Assembly (NCBI GenBank): GCA_040387375.1
Contig: JAZKDW010000024.1
Span: 124,001 to 188,000 of the forward strand
From: JAZKDW01 sp040387375
GTDB taxonomy: Bacteria; Pseudomonadota; Gammaproteobacteria; Burkholderiales; Burkholderiaceae_D
Direction of reading: 5' to 3'
Length of the DNA: 64,000 nt
A program made the translations under genes and the position numbers. Numbering within the stretch: the first letter of the stretch is position 1; each line of letters opens with the position of its first letter. Under the pieces are notes generated by a model. It made no database searches. It saw only the letters and a program-made list of their open reading frames with translations, and had not been told where the DNA came from. Below are positions 50,386 through 60,168 of the stretch, piece by piece.

Positions 50386-51357
50386 TTATTTTGACAGCGC
50401 CTGCTTCAGTCTTGGACCATTTTCCGGGCTGGCCTTCAGGATCCCAGCCCAGCCAGTGTCGTACGCCTTTTGCAGATATTGTTTGGTGGTTTCGGCATCA
50501 AACTTGATGGTCTGGATACCGGCCTGCTCCTGGCGCTTGAGTTCATCTTCACTGTTTTTCTTCCAGTAAGCGGCATTCTCCGCTTCGAGGGCGAGCATAT
50601 GCTTTTGCAACAGGTCACGCTGTTTCTGATTCAGTTTCTTCCAGCTGTCGAGATTCATCACCAGCGACACCTCGCCATTGTAGAAGCCCGGATCGACACG
50701 ATACTTGGTCATTTTCTGCCAGTTCAGATCGAACAATCCGGTCAGCGGCCAGCCATAACCATCAACGACACCGCGCTCCAGCGCGGTATAGACTTCACCC
50801 GGCGCGGTATTGATGACGGTGGCGCCCAGCGCCTGGAAAAAATCGCGATAGACCGGGGTGATCCGCAGTTTCAGACCGGTCAGGTCCGGCTTGTCGATTT
50901 TCTTGGTCAGATAGATGTAGAACGGCTGCAGTTCGCCAGTGCGGCCCAGATAATACATGTTGGCTTTCTTTGCCCAGATCTCGTTGATCAGGTCGAATGC
51001 GCCATTCTTGCGCTGCTCGGTGACCGACATCTGCGCCATTTTCAGCGCATCGGCTTCGGGCATCAGGTTGGTGTAAAACGCGCCGCTGGTCAGCGCCATG
51101 TCGACCACGCCGGTCTTCACCGCATTGCCGATTTCAAAGGGCGGGATTGCCTTGGGGCCGCCGATGAAATTCATCTGCAGCGTGCCTTTGCCTTCCTTGT
51201 TTATTTTGTCGAACATCTGCTGCATGCGCACTACGTAACTGATGTTCTCGGAAAAAGCGCTGCCGACTCGTAACGTGACTTCTTGTGCGCTTGCCGATAA
51301 GGGTATCAGCAATGCGGCGGCGACGGCTGCTGTCGCCAGTTTGAAAACTGCTTTCAT
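50386..51357 (-). CDS. TRAP transporter solute-binding protein (DctP family)
   Basis: A 323-aa periplasmic binding protein. The start at 51357 (MKAVFKLATAAVAAALLIPL) follows AGGAGACAAG and gives a clear signal peptide ending near ASAQ; the long upstream frame is rejected. The conserved ligand Arg is in LTGLKLRITPVYRDFFQALGA, followed by PGEVYTALERGVVDGYGWPL, both hallmarks of DctP. The ligand should be an organic acid, here probably a hydroxy or keto acid processed by the aldolase and dehydrogenase downstream. It is the first gene of the operon. Confidence 0.92.
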   Translation of the reverse strand: MKAVFKLATAAVAAALLIPLSASAQEVTLRVGSAFSENISYVVRMQQMFDKINKEGKGTLQMNFIGGPKAIPPFEIGNAVKTGVVDMALTSGAFYTNLMPEADALKMAQMSVTEQRKNGAFDLINEIWAKKANMYYLGRTGELQPFYIYLTKKIDKPDLTGLKLRITPVYRDFFQALGATVINTAPGEVYTALERGVVDGYGWPLTGLFDLNWQKMTKYRVDPGFYNGEVSLVMNLDSWKKLNQKQRDLLQKHMLALEAENAAYWKKNSEDELKRQEQAGIQTIKFDAETTKQYLQKAYDTGWAGILKASPENGPRLKQALSK

Positions 51358-51525
51358 CTTGTCTCCTGAATTATCGTTCATGCGCCGCGTATGCGTGTGC
51401 ATGTGCCTTTTTATGAGAGCGAGAATAGCACTGGAAAATTTTTTATGCAACGCGACGCGGCCTTCCATAAAATTCATGATTGAGGACGGGAGCAATCTCC
51501 TGCACTCGAGACCCGGGTCCTGGCG

Positions 51526-53676
51526 CTAAAAGCCGCTTTCCCGAATGACGATCGCGATGGCCTGGCGCGTGAAATTCCACAAGATACTGCTGCGCCCGGC
51601 ATCAATGTGGCCGGTGACCGGTGTCAATTGCCGCACATCGGCATGCGCGACATGCAGCGTCACGCGATATAAAACTTCGTTCGCAATCAATTCGCCCTCC
51701 GCCGTCCTGCGCGCCGCGATCGGCCCCCCGTAAGCCGATGCGAGCATCGCTTCGGGCAACACCCGGCTGGCCGTGCTGTCGATGCTGACGACGGTTGCCT
51801 CCAGGGTGTCCGGATCCGGGCCGCGCGTCAGCAAACGGGCGCGGGCGCCGACCTCGATGCGCGCGATGTCCGACTCATGGATGAACAGATGGGCCCGCGA
51901 ATCGCCGCCACTGACCACCCGGCCCAGCCGATGTTTTGGCCCAACCCAGGCGCCGGAAAACAGGCCGCGGTCAAGGTCGCGAAAAACGCCGTCATGCGGC
52001 GCCAGCACGGTCAGACGCGCGCGCTCCTGGTTCTGCAGCACTTGTTCGGCCCTGGCTGCCGCGAGTTGCCGCTCGAGCACGGGGACGGCATCGCGCTGAA
52101 CGGCATTGCCGATCGAACCGGCCAGTTGCGCTTCCAGGCCGCCGATCCGGCTTTGCAATTGTTCCCACTGACTTTCGACCTGCGGATCGCTCAGGATAAA
52201 CAAGGCGTCCCCTGCCCGCACTACCTGGCCATCGGCGGCCAGTATCCGGGATACGCGCGAGGGCATCGGCGGATAAAGCCGGCTGTGCTGGTTCGCTTGC
52301 CAGTAACCGTTGGCGGCCACGTCAGAACGCCACGGCAAGGCCAGCACACCCAGCCCGATCAACAGTAAAAAGAAGCTGCCGGCGGCGCGCGGGCGCCAGC
52401 GCCCGCGCATCCGCCACCACGTGCTTAATTCATTCCACATGGGCCGCAGGACGAACCAGCCGATTTCGACCGCGAACAGAATCACGCCCGCCAGTTTGAA
52501 AAACAAAAAATAGACAGCCGCGGCGATGCCGGCAAACAGCACCATGCGATAGAACCACGTCAGGTAGGCATACAGGCACAACCAGCGCCGGCGGGATTCA
52601 AGCTGGGGTTCCGGCATGGGATCGTCAACCCCGAGCAGCGAGCGCCGCAACTGCCAGCGTCCGATCGCAAAACTTCGTTCGGACAAATTGGGAATGTCGA
52701 GCGCGTCCATCAGCAAGTAGTGGCCGTCGAAGCGCATGAAGGGATTGAGGTTGATCGCCAGCGTGCTGACCCAGGTGACGGCGGCCAGGATGTAAGCGGC
52801 GCTCTTGAGCCCGCCCTCGGGCGCGATGCTCCAGACCAGAGCCGCGGCGGCGGCCAGCATCAGTTCGGCGATCACGCCGGCGCCGCCGATGGCCAGGCGC
52901 GCGCGGCGCGACTTCAGCTTCCACGCTTCGGAGGCGTCGGTGTAGAGCAGCGGCCACAGCAGCATCATGGCAACCCCCATGGTCGGCACACGCACGCCGA
53001 AATGCCTGCAGGTCCAGGCATGCGCCAGTTCATGCAGCACCTTGGCCAGCGCCAGCGCCAGCCCGTAGTACAAAGCGCCCTGCCACGAAAAAAAATACAG
53101 GAAGGTCTGCGAAAAGGCGGGCCATTGATCGAGCACACGCCACAGCGCCACCACACACAGCACCGCGAGCCAGAAGAACAATGCCGGCTGGAACAGCGGT
53201 GCAAGAAAACGTCCGGTGCGCGCCAGGAAGGCTTCCGGCCTGACCAGCGGAATGCGGAAGAACAGGTAATGGTGCAGCAGCCATTGCCAGCGCGACAGCG
53301 TGCGCCGACGTGCAAGATGATGCAGCCCGGCGCGCAATTGCGGCGCATCTGCACGCAGCAGTTCATTGGCTTTCAGGAAGTGCAGCAGGCCGGCGACATC
53401 TTCCGGATCCGGCGCCAACGCTGTTTCGCCAGCCACCTCCCGGCACAGCGTAGCGGCCTGCATGCCGGCGCGCCAGCGCGAGAGCAGTTCGAATTCGACC
53501 CAGCCGATGCGGAAGAATCGGCTGCGCACCGGGTCGATCAAGTGCCAATGGGGCGTGCCGTCCTGGCCGCGCGGCGCTGTTTCCAGCCGGAGGTCTTCGC
53601 GCAATGCCAGCAGGGGCGCCGCGGCGGGATCCGGCAAGCCGTGCAAGGAGACCTTCTCGGACATTGTTTTTGTCAT
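51526..53676 (-). CDS. PqqD-like / M50 site-2 protease / HlyD fusion membrane protein
   Basis: A 716-aa protein with three parts. Residues about 20-110 look like a PqqD/RRE-type winged helix (LIDPVRSRFFRIGWVEFELL and PEDVAGLLHFLKANELL). Residues about 130-470 are a multi-pass M50 peptidase with HELAHA at 215-220 and NPFMRFDGHY at 311-320. Residues about 485-716 form a HlyD-like adaptor: LYPPMPSRVSRILAADGQVV, a coiled coil (LQSRIGGLEAQLAGSI), and a second barrel half. Fusions of this type are annotated as site-2-protease/HlyD efflux adaptors. It is divergent from a sulfotransferase and giant surface-protein genes and may help export or mature them. The start could also be 53664. Confidence 0.8.
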   Translation of the reverse strand: MTKTMSEKVSLHGLPDPAAAPLLALREDLRLETAPRGQDGTPHWHLIDPVRSRFFRIGWVEFELLSRWRAGMQAATLCREVAGETALAPDPEDVAGLLHFLKANELLRADAPQLRAGLHHLARRRTLSRWQWLLHHYLFFRIPLVRPEAFLARTGRFLAPLFQPALFFWLAVLCVVALWRVLDQWPAFSQTFLYFFSWQGALYYGLALALAKVLHELAHAWTCRHFGVRVPTMGVAMMLLWPLLYTDASEAWKLKSRRARLAIGGAGVIAELMLAAAAALVWSIAPEGGLKSAAYILAAVTWVSTLAINLNPFMRFDGHYLLMDALDIPNLSERSFAIGRWQLRRSLLGVDDPMPEPQLESRRRWLCLYAYLTWFYRMVLFAGIAAAVYFLFFKLAGVILFAVEIGWFVLRPMWNELSTWWRMRGRWRPRAAGSFFLLLIGLGVLALPWRSDVAANGYWQANQHSRLYPPMPSRVSRILAADGQVVRAGDALFILSDPQVESQWEQLQSRIGGLEAQLAGSIGNAVQRDAVPVLERQLAAARAEQVLQNQERARLTVLAPHDGVFRDLDRGLFSGAWVGPKHRLGRVVSGGDSRAHLFIHESDIARIEVGARARLLTRGPDPDTLEATVVSIDSTASRVLPEAMLASAYGGPIAARRTAEGELIANEVLYRVTLHVAHADVRQLTPVTGHIDAGRSSILWNFTRQAIAIVIRESGF

Positions 53677-53937
53677 TCTCGCAATACCTTGTCGCCGCTG
53701 CCGGCGGTGCGTGGGGCAAGACAATTTCCCCTTCGGCCATGGTCGCTCATTTTGGGGAAGAGTGTTGCAAGAAAATGACTAAAAATCCATAAATGTGACT
53801 TTTTGTTATTTTCCTGCAAGCTTTCTGCCGGATAATAAAACGCGATGCGGAGTCCAATCGCGCCTGGATTGGCTTACACGGAAAACCGTCATGTCAAGAA
53901 TCTCTGCCCAAAGTTTACCCTCGCTGCGGGACGGCCA
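53677..53937. promoter_or_regulatory. Divergent promoter region of the surface-protein locus
   Basis: This 261-bp gap is AT-rich in the middle. A plus-strand candidate is TTGCAA (53765-53770), 17 nt, CATAAA (53788-53793), and GATAATAAA near 53831 is a second possible -10. No palindromic operator stands out. Confidence 0.3.
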
Positions 53938-54786
53938 ATGAGTATGCAAAAATATCATTTCATCTCCGGCCTGCCCCGCTCCGGCTCGACCTTGCTCGCG
54001 GCCCTGCTGATGCAAAACCCCAGATTTCATGCCGGCATGACGAGCCCGGTCGGCGCGCTCTACAACGGCATGCTGCACCAGTTCGGCGCCGGCAGCGAAT
54101 TCGGCGCCGTCATCACGAGCGCCGAGCGCAAGCGCTTGGTGCGCGGCATATTCGACGCCTACTATGCCGATCAGGCGGACAAACAGGTCATCTTCGACAC
54201 CAACCGCATGTGGAGCGCTCACATGCCGATGCTGATGGACCAGTTCCCCGGGGCCAAAGTCATTGCCTGTGTCCGCAACGTGGCCTGGGTCATGGACAGC
54301 ATCGAGCGCAAGTACCGCGCCAATCCTTACGAAATCACGCGCCTGTTCAATGACGATGTCGAGCGCAACACCGTCTACAGCCGGGTCGATACCTTGGCCC
54401 AGCGCAATCGCCTGGTCGGTTATCCGTGGGCGGCGCTGAAGGAAGCGTTTTATGGCGAACATGCGGCTTCACTGCTGCTGGTCGAGTATGACTTGCTGGC
54501 CAAGGCGCCGCACAAGGTGCTGCCGCTGATCTACCAGTTTCTGGACGAACAGCCGTTCGAGCACGATTTCGAGCGCCTTGACTACGACGCGCCGGAATTC
54601 GATGCCCAGCTCGGCATGCGCGGCCTGCACAAGGTACGCAGCAAGGTAGGCTTCGAGGCGCGCGAGACCATCCTGCCACCCGATCTGTTCAACCAGTACA
54701 CGGCGCTGTCGTTCTGGAAGGATGCCAGCGGCAGCCGCGCCAACGTGATCACGGAGACGCCCGTTCCCACTCTGGGAGCAAGGTGA
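53938..54786 (+). CDS. PAPS-dependent sulfotransferase
   Basis: A 282-aa cytoplasmic sulfotransferase of the Sulfotransfer_3 type. The 5'-phosphosulfate loop is FISGLPRSGSTLL (residues 8-20), and the 3'-phosphate motif is CVRNVAWVMDSIERKY. The C-terminal WKDASGSR is also family-like. Its stop codon overlaps the start of the giant surface protein (TGATG at 54784-54788), so translation is coupled and their products probably belong together. The acceptor is unknown: a glycan, lipid or tyrosine of the surface protein is possible. The start at 53938 (MSMQKYHF) fits family N-termini, though GGGAC is a weak RBS. Confidence 0.88.
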   Translation: MSMQKYHFISGLPRSGSTLLAALLMQNPRFHAGMTSPVGALYNGMLHQFGAGSEFGAVITSAERKRLVRGIFDAYYADQADKQVIFDTNRMWSAHMPMLMDQFPGAKVIACVRNVAWVMDSIERKYRANPYEITRLFNDDVERNTVYSRVDTLAQRNRLVGYPWAALKEAFYGEHAASLLLVEYDLLAKAPHKVLPLIYQFLDEQPFEHDFERLDYDAPEFDAQLGMRGLHKVRSKVGFEARETILPPDLFNQYTALSFWKDASGSRANVITETPVPTLGAR

Positions 54787-57700
54787 TGAAATACCCTTCT
54801 GACCACCCAGCGGCACACGACGGCGCAGCCCATTTTCGCCCGCGCCGCAGCATGCTGGCACTTGAGTCGCGTATTGTGTTCGACGGCGCCGTCGTCGCGG
54901 CCGTCACCGATATTGCCAGGGTTCCGGACGGCGCAGCGCCCGACCACTCCCCGGATGCCGTCGCGCCTGACGCGCCAGCCGCACCCGATGCGTCCGCCCC
55001 CGGAAAAGTGCTGATCGTCGACACCCGGGTCGTGGACTACCAGCAGATCGTTGCCGCGGCCGGCGCCGGTGTCACCGTCATCCTGATCGGCAAGGACAGC
55101 GACGGCGTCATGCAGATTGCCGACGCGCTCAAGGGGATGCGCGAACTCGACTCGATCAGCATTGTCTCGCATGGCGACGATGGCATGCTGCTGCTCGGCG
55201 ATGCAGCCCTGGTGGGCGGCGACCTCGGCAGGTACAGCGCCGAACTGACGGCAATCGGGGCGTCCCTGAATGACCATGGCGAGATACTGCTTTACGGCTG
55301 CGACGCCGGCAGAGGCGAAGCGGGACGCGCCTTTCTCGACGGCCTGGCCGCAGCGACCGGCGCCGTCATTGCCGCATCGGGCGACGCCACCGGTGGCGCC
55401 AGCCGGGGCGGCGACTGGGACCTGGAAATAGCAACCGGCGCCATCCGCTCGACGGCGGCATTCGACGCCAGCCGATTGGACAACTACGATCATCTGCTGG
55501 TCACCACCGCCGTGTCCACCCTCGTCCAGCTGAATGCGGCGATCTCATCGGGTAGTGTCGACGGCTTTCACGACACGATCACGCTGACCGCCGACATCAG
55601 CTTTACAGGCGTCAACGACACAATCACGGTCGGGGTCGGCGACGGCCATACGATGACGATCGTCGGCGCCGGCCACGTCATCGATGGCGCCTACCATGCG
55701 CGCGTGTTCAATACCTCGACTTCGGGCGCCGAGTCGGCGATCGAGATCCAGAACCTCACGATCTGGCGCGGCGCGGTGTCCGGCGCGGGTGGCGACAGGA
55801 ATGCCGCGGGCGCCAGCGCCTTCGGTGGCGGGATCTTTAATTCGGGCACATTGACATTGAATGGCGTGACTCTGTCGCACAACATAGCGACCGGTGGTGG
55901 CGGCGGCGGCGCCACCCAAGCGATATGGAGCACTGCCGGCGGTGGCGGCAGCGGCGCCAGTGGCGTCGGCGGCGCCAGCGGCGGCAACAGCATCTATCAT
56001 GCCGGGTCGCCGGCTAGCATGGGTAACGGCGGTCAGGGTGCTGGCATTCCCGGTGTGGCGGGAGGAAACGGCGGCACATCGTCCGGCGGAGGCGCTGGCG
56101 GCAGTGGCCTTGCTTACGCGGTGGGCGGAAACGGCGCCACCGCAACTGCCGGCGGCTTGACCATTGGCGGCGGTGGCGGCGGCGCAGGCTATAACGGCAG
56201 CGGCTTCGGTGGCGGCAGCGCCGCCGGAGCAATCTACAACGCCGGAACACTGACCATCGTTGGCACTTCGCTGATCTCCAACAATATTTCCGCCGGTGGC
56301 GGAGGCGGTGGTGGCGGCTACGTCAGCAGCCATGGCGGTCTCGGCGGGCGCGGTGTCGGCGCGATCTGGAACGCTGGCGGCATCGTCCGCATCACGGCCT
56401 TCAATTACAGCGTAATGGCCGGCAATAACGGGGCTAGCGGCGCCATCGGCGATGTCATCAACGGCGGCTCCAATGACGGCTGGTCATCGCCGGCTGCAGA
56501 AAATAATATCTTTAACTCAGGTGGAAGCATCGACACGGCCTACGTCCCTATCCCGAACATCACCGATGCCCAGATCGGCATTTCCGGCGCCAGCGGCCTG
56601 GGCGGCGCGTTCAAGGCCGGCGACACCGTGACGGCAAGCTGGGACAATACCGCCGGCGGCCCAGGCAACACCAACGTTACCGGCGTGACAGTCGACTTCA
56701 GCCAGTTCGGTGGCGGCGCGGCGGTGACAGCGACCAACAGCGCCAACGTCTGGACCGCAAGCTATACCCTGCCGGCAGGCGCCATCGATGCCACTGGGAG
56801 AAATGTCAGCTTCACTGCCACCAACATTGATGGCAGCACTACGAGGGCCGACACCACCAACGCGACCTTGGACAACATCGCTCCCACCGCTACCGATGGC
56901 AGCATCAGCATCGCCGGTAACAGTGGTCTCGGCGGCCAGTTCGTGATGGGCGACATCGTCACCGTAACCTGGAACAATACTGCCGCTGGCGACAACAACG
57001 GCGACACCATCAGCGGCGCAAGCGTCGACTTCAGCCAGTTCGGCGGCGGCGTGGTCGCCGCGGCCAACAGTTCCGGCATCTGGACCGAAAGTTACGTCCT
57101 GAACCAATCCACCTCGGACGGAATCAACAGGAATGTCACCGTTAGCGTCACCGACAATGCGGGCAACACCACCATGGCGGCGGACACCGCGAATGCCACG
57201 ATTGATTCGACATCCGCGACCAGCTCGATCACCGTGGCAGACAGTCTGCTCCAGGCGGATGAAACCTCACTGGTGACGATTACGTTCTCCGAGGCCGTCA
57301 TCGGCTTTACCAGTTCCGACCTGACGGTCGCCAACGGCACGCTAGGCGCCGTCAGCTCCGCCGACGGCGGCATCACCTGGACCGCGACACTGACACCAAC
57401 GGCCGGGACTGCCGACACAAGCAACATCATCACGCTCAACAACGCGGATGTGCAAGACCTGGCGGGTAATACCGGATTCATCACAACCAGCTCCAACAAC
57501 TACGCGGTTGATACGGCACGACCGACCGCCAGCATCGTGGTCGCCGACAACGCGCTGGCCGGGGGTGAAACCTCGCTTGTCACGATCACGTTCTCCGAAG
57601 CGGTGACCGGCTTTGCCAATGCCGACCTGACGGTCGCCAACGGCACGCTCAGTGCCGTCAGCTCCTCTGACGGCGGCATCACCTGGACCGCGACACTGAC

Positions 57701-60107
57701 GCCAACGGCCAGTATTAACGACCCAAGCAACCTGGTCACGCTTGCCAATACCGGTGTGCAGGATGTCGCAGGGAACACCGGCAGCGGCACCACCGACTCC
57801 AACAATTACGTGCTCGACAGCACCTTGCCGACGGCCTTCATCAATGTGACAGACAACACGCTGGTTGCGGGCGAAACCTCGCTAGTCACGATCACGTTCT
57901 CCGAAGCGGTGACGGGATTTGCCAATGGCGACCTGACGATCGTCAACGGCAGCCTCAGTGCCGTTAGCTCATCGGACGGCGGTATTACCTGGACGGCCAC
58001 GCTGACGCCAGCGGGCAGCACTACTGATGCGAGCAATGTGATCACGCTCGACAACACGGGTGTGCAAGATACAGCCGGCAATGCCGGCAGCGGCACCACC
58101 GACTCCAACAACTACGCGGTCGCCACCGTGCGGCCGACGGCCGCCGTCGTCGTCGCCGACAGCGCGTTGAATGCGGGTGAAACCTCGCTGGTGACAATCA
58201 CGTTCTCCGAAGCGGTCACCGGCTTTGGCAATGCGGACCTGACGATTGCCAACGGCACGCTCAGTGCCGTCAGCTCCTCTGATGGAGGCGCCACTTGGAC
58301 GGCCACGTTCACGCCGACCGCCGGCATCACCAACAGCACGAATGTAATCACGATCGATACCGGCGGGCTGACCAATGCGGCCGGCAACGCCGGCAACGGC
58401 GCTACCGTTTCAAATAATTATGCAATCGATACCGCACGCCCGACCGCCACGATCAGCGTGGCGGACAGCTCGCTGGCCGAGGGTGAAACCTCGCTGGTGA
58501 CGATCACGTTCTCCGAGGCGGTCTCCGGTTTAACCAATGCCGACCTGACGGTCGCCAACGGCACGCTCAGTGCAGTCAGCTCATCTGACGGCGGCATTAC
58601 CTGGACCGCGACACTGACGCCAACGGCCGATATTACCGACACGGGCAACATCATCACACTTGCCAATACAGGCGTGCAAGATGCAGCGGACAATGCCGGC
58701 AGCGGCACCACCAACTCCAACAACTACGCGATCGATACCGCACGCCCGGCTGTCAGCATCGTGGTCGCCGACAATGCACTTGCCATTGGCGAAACCTCGC
58801 TGCTAACGCTCACCCTGTCCGAGTTTGTCGTGGGCTTTGACCCTGGGGTCGGCATCACGATCGAAAACGGCACTGTGGGCGGCTTCAGCTCCATTGACGG
58901 CGGCCTCACCTGGACAACGATACTGACACCAACATCAGGCATGAACGACACCAGCAACTTGATCACGTTCGACAACACGAACTTGCTGGACTTTGCTTTC
59001 AATGGCGGCGTCGGCGTCACCAGCTCCAACAACTACACGCTCGACAGCACCTTGCCGACCGCGGTCATCGATGTGACGGACAATGCGCTGGCAGCGGACG
59101 AAACGTCTCTTGTCACGATCACGTTCTCCGAAGCGGTGACCGGCTTTTCCAATGCCGACCTGACAATTGCCAACGGCAGTCTCAGCACCGTTAGTTCCGC
59201 CGACGGCGGCATCACCTGGACTGCCACGCTGACGCCAACGGACAGCATTGCCGCCGCGACCAACTTTATTGCGCTCGACAACGCGGGCGTGCAGGACGTG
59301 GCGGGCAATGCCGGCAGCGGCACCACAGATTCCAACAATTATGCAGTCGCTACCGTGCGGCCGACGGCCAGCATCGTCGTCGCCGACAGCGCGCTGACCG
59401 TGGGGGAAAGCGCGCTGGTGACGATCACGTTTTCCGAAGCGGTGACGGGCTTCACCAATGCCGACCTGACGGTTGACAATGGCATTCTCAGTGATGTCGA
59501 TTCCGCCGACGGCGGCATTACCTGGACGGCGATCCTGACGCCTGCGGCCAGCATTAACGACACCAGCAATGTGATCGTACTCGACAATTCGGGTGTGCAA
59601 AACGCAGCCGGCAATGCCGGCAGCGGCAGCACGGATTCCAACAACTACGCGGTCAATACCGCGAGCCGGACAGTCGATACCATGGCCACCGGTAATCCGC
59701 CGCCCATGAACAATATCCTGCTCATGCCATTCACGATAACGGAAACATCGGCGCCCCCGGGCTTGCCTGTCCTGCTTCCGGTCAGCACGTCGCCGCTGGC
59801 GGCGATTATCCAGGAAGCCGAGGGTAATGACTATCGTTCGAGTGCCTTGGCTGAAGCGCCCGGATTGCAAACGTTTTCGATCGCTGGCGATGAAGCCGAC
59901 GACATCAGCCTCACGATCCCGAATGAACCCATCCTGACGGTCGCAAGCGGCGAGGCGCCGCCAGAGCCCTACACCCGCCCAGCGCATGCACCTCAGCTGA
60001 GCGAGCAGCTCGCACGCGAAGCGCGGCGCTTTGCGCATGGCTCGAGTGCCACGCTGGACCATCTGGGCGAGATCGAACATTCCCGTCTCGCCGCACTGAC
60101 CGCATGA
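54786..60107 (+). CDS. Giant DUF4347 repeat surface protein (adhesin-like), copy 1
   Basis: 1773 aa. Residues 26-35 are LESRIVFDGA, a variant of the LEPRxLFDGA export tag found on giant secreted proteins. DUF4347 follows (about 75-240; SISIVSHGDDGMLLLG, LYGCDAGRGEAGRAFLDGL, DWDLEIATGAI). Then comes a beta-helix with a Gly-rich segment (about 250-580), two GDTVTxxWxNTAxG domains (590-800), eight 102-aa Ig-like repeats (about 803-1619), and a Pro-rich tail without RTX motifs, ending in a basic helix (QLSEQLAREARRFAHG). Type I secretion is likely by family; no ABC exporter or TolC is in view. ATG at 54786 follows GGGAGCAAGG; GTG at 54783 is possible. Confidence 0.9.
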   Translation: MKYPSDHPAAHDGAAHFRPRRSMLALESRIVFDGAVVAAVTDIARVPDGAAPDHSPDAVAPDAPAAPDASAPGKVLIVDTRVVDYQQIVAAAGAGVTVILIGKDSDGVMQIADALKGMRELDSISIVSHGDDGMLLLGDAALVGGDLGRYSAELTAIGASLNDHGEILLYGCDAGRGEAGRAFLDGLAAATGAVIAASGDATGGASRGGDWDLEIATGAIRSTAAFDASRLDNYDHLLVTTAVSTLVQLNAAISSGSVDGFHDTITLTADISFTGVNDTITVGVGDGHTMTIVGAGHVIDGAYHARVFNTSTSGAESAIEIQNLTIWRGAVSGAGGDRNAAGASAFGGGIFNSGTLTLNGVTLSHNIATGGGGGGATQAIWSTAGGGGSGASGVGGASGGNSIYHAGSPASMGNGGQGAGIPGVAGGNGGTSSGGGAGGSGLAYAVGGNGATATAGGLTIGGGGGGAGYNGSGFGGGSAAGAIYNAGTLTIVGTSLISNNISAGGGGGGGGYVSSHGGLGGRGVGAIWNAGGIVRITAFNYSVMAGNNGASGAIGDVINGGSNDGWSSPAAENNIFNSGGSIDTAYVPIPNITDAQIGISGASGLGGAFKAGDTVTASWDNTAGGPGNTNVTGVTVDFSQFGGGAAVTATNSANVWTASYTLPAGAIDATGRNVSFTATNIDGSTTRADTTNATLDNIAPTATDGSISIAGNSGLGGQFVMGDIVTVTWNNTAAGDNNGDTISGASVDFSQFGGGVVAAANSSGIWTESYVLNQSTSDGINRNVTVSVTDNAGNTTMAADTANATIDSTSATSSITVADSLLQADETSLVTITFSEAVIGFTSSDLTVANGTLGAVSSADGGITWTATLTPTAGTADTSNIITLNNADVQDLAGNTGFITTSSNNYAVDTARPTASIVVADNALAGGETSLVTITFSEAVTGFANADLTVANGTLSAVSSSDGGITWTATLTPTASINDPSNLVTLANTGVQDVAGNTGSGTTDSNNYVLDSTLPTAFINVTDNTLVAGETSLVTITFSEAVTGFANGDLTIVNGSLSAVSSSDGGITWTATLTPAGSTTDASNVITLDNTGVQDTAGNAGSGTTDSNNYAVATVRPTAAVVVADSALNAGETSLVTITFSEAVTGFGNADLTIANGTLSAVSSSDGGATWTATFTPTAGITNSTNVITIDTGGLTNAAGNAGNGATVSNNYAIDTARPTATISVADSSLAEGETSLVTITFSEAVSGLTNADLTVANGTLSAVSSSDGGITWTATLTPTADITDTGNIITLANTGVQDAADNAGSGTTNSNNYAIDTARPAVSIVVADNALAIGETSLLTLTLSEFVVGFDPGVGITIENGTVGGFSSIDGGLTWTTILTPTSGMNDTSNLITFDNTNLLDFAFNGGVGVTSSNNYTLDSTLPTAVIDVTDNALAADETSLVTITFSEAVTGFSNADLTIANGSLSTVSSADGGITWTATLTPTDSIAAATNFIALDNAGVQDVAGNAGSGTTDSNNYAVATVRPTASIVVADSALTVGESALVTITFSEAVTGFTNADLTVDNGILSDVDSADGGITWTAILTPAASINDTSNVIVLDNSGVQNAAGNAGSGSTDSNNYAVNTASRTVDTMATGNPPPMNNILLMPFTITETSAPPGLPVLLPVSTSPLAAIIQEAEGNDYRSSALAEAPGLQTFSIAGDEADDISLTIPNEPILTVASGEAPPEPYTRPAHAPQLSEQLAREARRFAHGSSATLDHLGEIEHSRLAALTA
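57194..59644 (+). repeat. Eight tandem 306-bp Ig-like repeats in copy 1
   Basis: Boundaries fall at about 57194, 57500, 57806, 58112, 58418, 58724, 59033 and 59339. Each unit encodes about 102 residues with cores GETSLVTITFSEAVTGF, SSDGGITWTATLTPT and AGNAGSGTTDSNNY. Unit 6 (58724-59032) is 309 bp and the most diverged (LSEFVVGFDPGVGI). High DNA identity between units predicts length variation by recombination. Confidence 0.9.
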
Positions 60108-60135
60108 TGACGACAAAAATATCACCCGATTCACA

Positions 60136-60168
60136 GAGATGCCTGTCTCAACACCGGGAGCAACGTGA
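60136..60168 (+). pseudogene. Relic of the sulfotransferase C-terminus before adhesin copy 2
   Basis: GAG-ATG-CCT-GTC-TCA-ACA-CCG-GGA-GCA-ACG-TGA encodes EMPVSTPGAT-stop, against ETPVPTLGAR-stop at the end of the true sulfotransferase. The stop overlaps the ATG of copy 2 (TGATG at 60166-60170) exactly as at 54784-54788. The upstream bases GATTCACAGAGA still resemble GATCACGGAGA. The ancestral unit that was duplicated thus included sulfotransferase sequence, most of which is now lost. Confidence 0.75.

Noticed and set aside
57194..59644. Regular repeats considered as a CRISPR array
   Set aside because: The unit is 306 bp, lies in frame in a coding region and encodes an Ig-like domain; no short repeats with unique spacers exist in the window.
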